Below, piece after piece: positions 62,141 through 64,000 of a DNA stretch of 64,000 nt; positions within the stretch are counted from its first letter, which is position 1, and each line of letters starts with the position of its first letter. The notes beneath the pieces were generated by a model. It did not search any database. It was not told where the DNA came from and saw only the letters and a list, made by a program, of their open reading frames with translations. The stretch lies in assembly GCF_000367925.1 (NCBI RefSeq), contig NZ_KB849164.1, positions 598,349 through 662,348 on the forward strand, read 5' to 3'. The translations under genes and the position numbers were made by a program. This stretch comes from Acinetobacter bohemicus ANC 3994. GTDB taxonomy: Bacteria; Pseudomonadota; Gammaproteobacteria; Pseudomonadales; Moraxellaceae.

Positions 62141-62719
62141 ATGAAAATTGCTGGTGTAGATGAAGCGGGGCGTGGCCCACTCGTCGGTTCTGTGGTTGCT
62201 GCTGCGGTTATTTTAGATCCCAATAATCCAATTGAAGGTTTAAATGACTCTAAAAAACTTTCTGAAAAGAAACGTGAAAAATTATTTGTAGAAATACAAG
62301 AAAAAGCATTGGCTTGGGCAATTGCTGAAGCAAGTCATACAGAAATTGATGAAATTAATATTCTTCAAGCATCCTTGTTGGCAATGCACCGTGCTGTGGA
62401 AGCTTTAAATATTTCACCTGATCATGTGTTGGTAGATGGAAATAAAGTCCCACAAGGCTTAGCCATGAGCTGTGATGCGATAGTTGGTGGGGATGCCTTG
62501 CATGCGGAAATTTCAGCTGCCAGTATTTTGGCGAAAGTAACCCGAGACCGCGATATGGTTGAGCTTGATGTGCAATATCCACAATTTGGATTTGCGAAAC
62601 ACAAAGGCTATCCAACCAAAGCACATTTTGAAGCGATTGCAGAACATGGTGTGATTGATCAACACCGCCGTAGTTATGCACCTGTAAAAAAAGCATTAGC
62701 TTTGCTTGAACAAAACTAA
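62141..62719 (+). CDS. rnhB: Ribonuclease HII
   Basis: RnhB cuts RNA within RNA-DNA hybrids and removes misinserted ribonucleotides. The 192-residue protein opens with MKIAGVDEAGRGPLVG, where Asp/Glu bind metal, and includes VLVDGNKVP, the DHVLVDG acidic site and ISAASILAKVTRDRDM. ATG 62141 is preferred; GTG 62138 precedes it. It is a single gene after the MITE and terminator. Length and motifs are normal. Confidence 0.94.
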   Translation: MKIAGVDEAGRGPLVGSVVAAAVILDPNNPIEGLNDSKKLSEKKREKLFVEIQEKALAWAIAEASHTEIDEINILQASLLAMHRAVEALNISPDHVLVDGNKVPQGLAMSCDAIVGGDALHAEISAASILAKVTRDRDMVELDVQYPQFGFAKHKGYPTKAHFEAIAEHGVIDQHRRSYAPVKKALALLEQN

Positions 62720-62736
62720 GCTTTAGATAAATTTAA

Positions 62737-62761
62737 AGCGGCTTAGAAAAGCCGCTTTAGG
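62737..62761. terminator. Hairpin between convergent rnhB and csrA
   Basis: AAAGCGGCTT and AAGCCGCTTT form a perfect 10-bp stem with a 4-base loop AGAA. T-tract absent on the plus strand; it may still end both transcripts. Confidence 0.6.
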
Positions 62762-62777
62762 GGAAAACATTTAATGT

Positions 62778-63041
62778 TTAACGATTAAAGTTATTCTGGG
62801 TATTCTGTGTAAAATTATCTTCTTCAAACGAAGGTTGATAATCTTGATCGAGATGTTGAAGATGTTCGTGCATAGCGCGTTCATGTTGAATACGTTGGTA
62901 AATTTCTTCACGGTGAACTGATACTTCTTTTGGAGCATTTACACCAATACGAACTTGATTTCCTTTAACCCCAAGTACAGTTACACTGACTTGGTCCCCA
63001 ATCATTAATGTTTCTCCGACACGTCTAGTCAGAATCAGCAT
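62778..63041 (-). CDS. csrA: Carbon storage regulator CsrA
   Basis: CsrA binds GGA motifs in mRNA leaders and globally represses or stabilises transcripts. The 60-residue core is standard: MLILTRRVGETLMIGDQVSV and APKEVSVHREEIYQRI, with Arg44 at the RNA-binding edge. An acidic, Asn/Gln-rich C-terminal tail of about 25 residues follows, longer than in E. coli but as seen in Acinetobacter. AAGGAG precedes the ATG at 63041. It lies downstream of lysC on the same strand. Confidence 0.95.
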   Translation of the reverse strand: MLILTRRVGETLMIGDQVSVTVLGVKGNQVRIGVNAPKEVSVHREEIYQRIQHERAMHEHLQHLDQDYQPSFEEDNFTQNTQNNFNR

Positions 63042-63199
63042 GTTTATCTCCTTGCAAAATGCTAAACCTGCAATTGATCTAAAATGAACAAAACACAACC
63101 TTAAATATCAAAAGAAAACTTTAACAAAGCAATGTCAGGAACATTACCCAAGATGCAGTTTTGTTAAAATTTTCTTAAAACCTTAGGGCTAATATAACA

Positions 63200-63238
63200 G
63201 AGCCACTATAAGAAAAACTATAGTGGCTCGGCTTTTTT
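63200..63238. terminator. Terminator-like hairpin between lysC and csrA
   Basis: GAGCCACTATA and TATAGTGGCTC form a perfect 11-bp stem with an 8-base loop; TTTTTT follows on the plus strand and TGTTATATT on the minus strand. It likely ends the lysC transcript, giving csrA its own promoter. Confidence 0.75.
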
Positions 63239-63289
63239 GTGTTGTTTTTCAAAAACTGTCTAACAATGACAATTTTTGTTAGCTGCAAA

Positions 63290-64000
63290 TTAGGCGCGTA
63301 CGCTTGATTCGCCATGCTCTCGGTCTAAACCGAAAGCAGTATGTAGTGTGCGAACTGCAAGTTCTAAATAGTTTTCTTCAATGATCACAGAAATCTTAAT
63401 TTCTGAAGTCGAAATCATTAAAATGTTAATGCCTTCTTCAGCTAGGGCAGTAAACATTTTGCTTGCAACACCCGCATGTGAACGCATACCTACACCCACG
63501 ATTGACACTTTGACAATATCATCACGGGTTGCGACTTCACGTGCACCAATTTTTTGTGCTGTGTCTTCTAGAATGGCTGTGGCTTTTTTCAATTCACCGC
63601 GATTCACCGTGAAAGTGAAATCAGTTGTACCATCTTCTTCAACATTTTGGATAATCATATCCACTTCAATGTTGGCATCACCAATTGGGCATAAAATTTT
63701 AGAGGCAATACCTGGTTCATCAGGTACACCTAGAATGGTTAATTTTGCTTCGTCACGGTTAAATGCGATACCAGAGATAATTGGCTGTTCCATGTTGTCT
63801 TCCAATTCAGTAGTAATAAGAGTGCCGACGTTTTGTTTAAAGTCTTCGTCAAATGCGCCATCATTGTCATTATCAAAGCTTGATAATACACGCAAAGGCA
63901 CTTGATACTTGCCTGCAAATTCAACTGAACGAATTTGAAGAACTTTAGAACCCAAAGATGCCATTTCAAGCATTTCTTCAAAAGAAATACGATCTACTTT
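63290..64000 (-). CDS. lysC: Aspartate kinase, C-terminal part (start outside window)
   Basis: The frame is open to the right edge, so the N-terminal kinase domain lies beyond it. The visible 236 residues contain the end of the catalytic domain and two ACT regulatory domains, recognised by GVPDEPGIASKILCPIGDANIEVDMIIQN and VGVGMRSHAGVASKMFTALAEEGINILMISTSEIKISVIIEENYLE. This is the feedback-regulated Ask of the lysine/threonine/methionine route. csrA follows downstream, the usual gammaproteobacterial order alaS-lysC-csrA. Confidence 0.93.
   Translation of the reverse strand, partial: KVDRISFEEMLEMASLGSKVLQIRSVEFAGKYQVPLRVLSSFDNDNDGAFDEDFKQNVGTLITTELEDNMEQPIISGIAFNRDEAKLTILGVPDEPGIASKILCPIGDANIEVDMIIQNVEEDGTTDFTFTVNRGELKKATAILEDTAQKIGAREVATRDDIVKVSIVGVGMRSHAGVASKMFTALAEEGINILMISTSEIKISVIIEENYLELAVRTLHTAFGLDREHGESSVRA

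Noticed and set aside
1..64000. Prophage, CRISPR, tRNA or rRNA genes
   Set aside because: No spaced direct repeats, cloverleaf-like sequences, ribosomal sequence or phage structural genes were recognised by reading both strands; a tRNA or CRISPR scan would settle this.

Overview
The window looks like a chromosomal segment of an Acinetobacter species (Gammaproteobacteria, Moraxellaceae). This rests on low-to-moderate GC, the gene order pheA-hisC-tyrA/aroA with a fused TyrA-AroA protein, csrA directly downstream of lysC, a CsrA with a long acidic/Asn-rich tail, a MutT-ThiE fusion, and HemP preceded by a Fur box. Nothing suggests a plasmid or prophage. No rRNA, tRNA or CRISPR array was seen.

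Layout. 1-3745: the 3' end of an outer-membrane porin, then gabT-gabD for GABA catabolism. 4304-4567: a small DUF2805-type protein. 4998-13317: a complete malonate decarboxylase cluster mdcABCDEGH, then the MadL/MadM malonate transporter and a convergent LysR regulator. 13823-14506: an alpha/beta hydrolase. 14867-17772: a three-gene operon of a TelA-family protein, a shorter TelA-like paralogue upstream and a membrane protein. 17991-21513: ahpF converging on a yfhL-type ferredoxin/trhP pair, with two unusual related hairpins between them. 22019-23813: a metal-resistance patch consisting of a decayed arsC, a probable ACR3 stub, and an intact divergent MerR/cation-efflux pair.

23850-30144 holds a DUF2071 protein, a possible haem-oxygenase-like protein, a TetR regulator, ferredoxin-NADP reductase, TrmO and an MgtC/DUF4010 membrane protein. 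30145-34755 has a lone GspE-type ATPase, a YgiW-type OB-fold protein, a QseBC-like two-component system and HemP. 34896-45362 covers MutT/ThiE, a TPR lipoprotein with PBP1b, NAD kinase with YeaC, a YbiB-like protein, a DctA-type symporter, an acyl-CoA dehydrogenase and a DJ-1/PfpI protein. 45507-52221 carries a FadD-type ligase and the aromatic/histidine operon.

52331-64000 includes several uncharacterised small proteins, YaaA, a purine permease paired with a probable adenine deaminase, two paralogous four-cysteine secreted proteins flanking a cytochrome b561, a MITE-like element inserted before rnhB, RNase HII, CsrA and the 3' part of aspartokinase. Most of the window is core metabolism. The least explained parts are the TelA trio, the paired hairpins after ahpF, the ars fossil, the MITE-like element and the four-cysteine paralogues.
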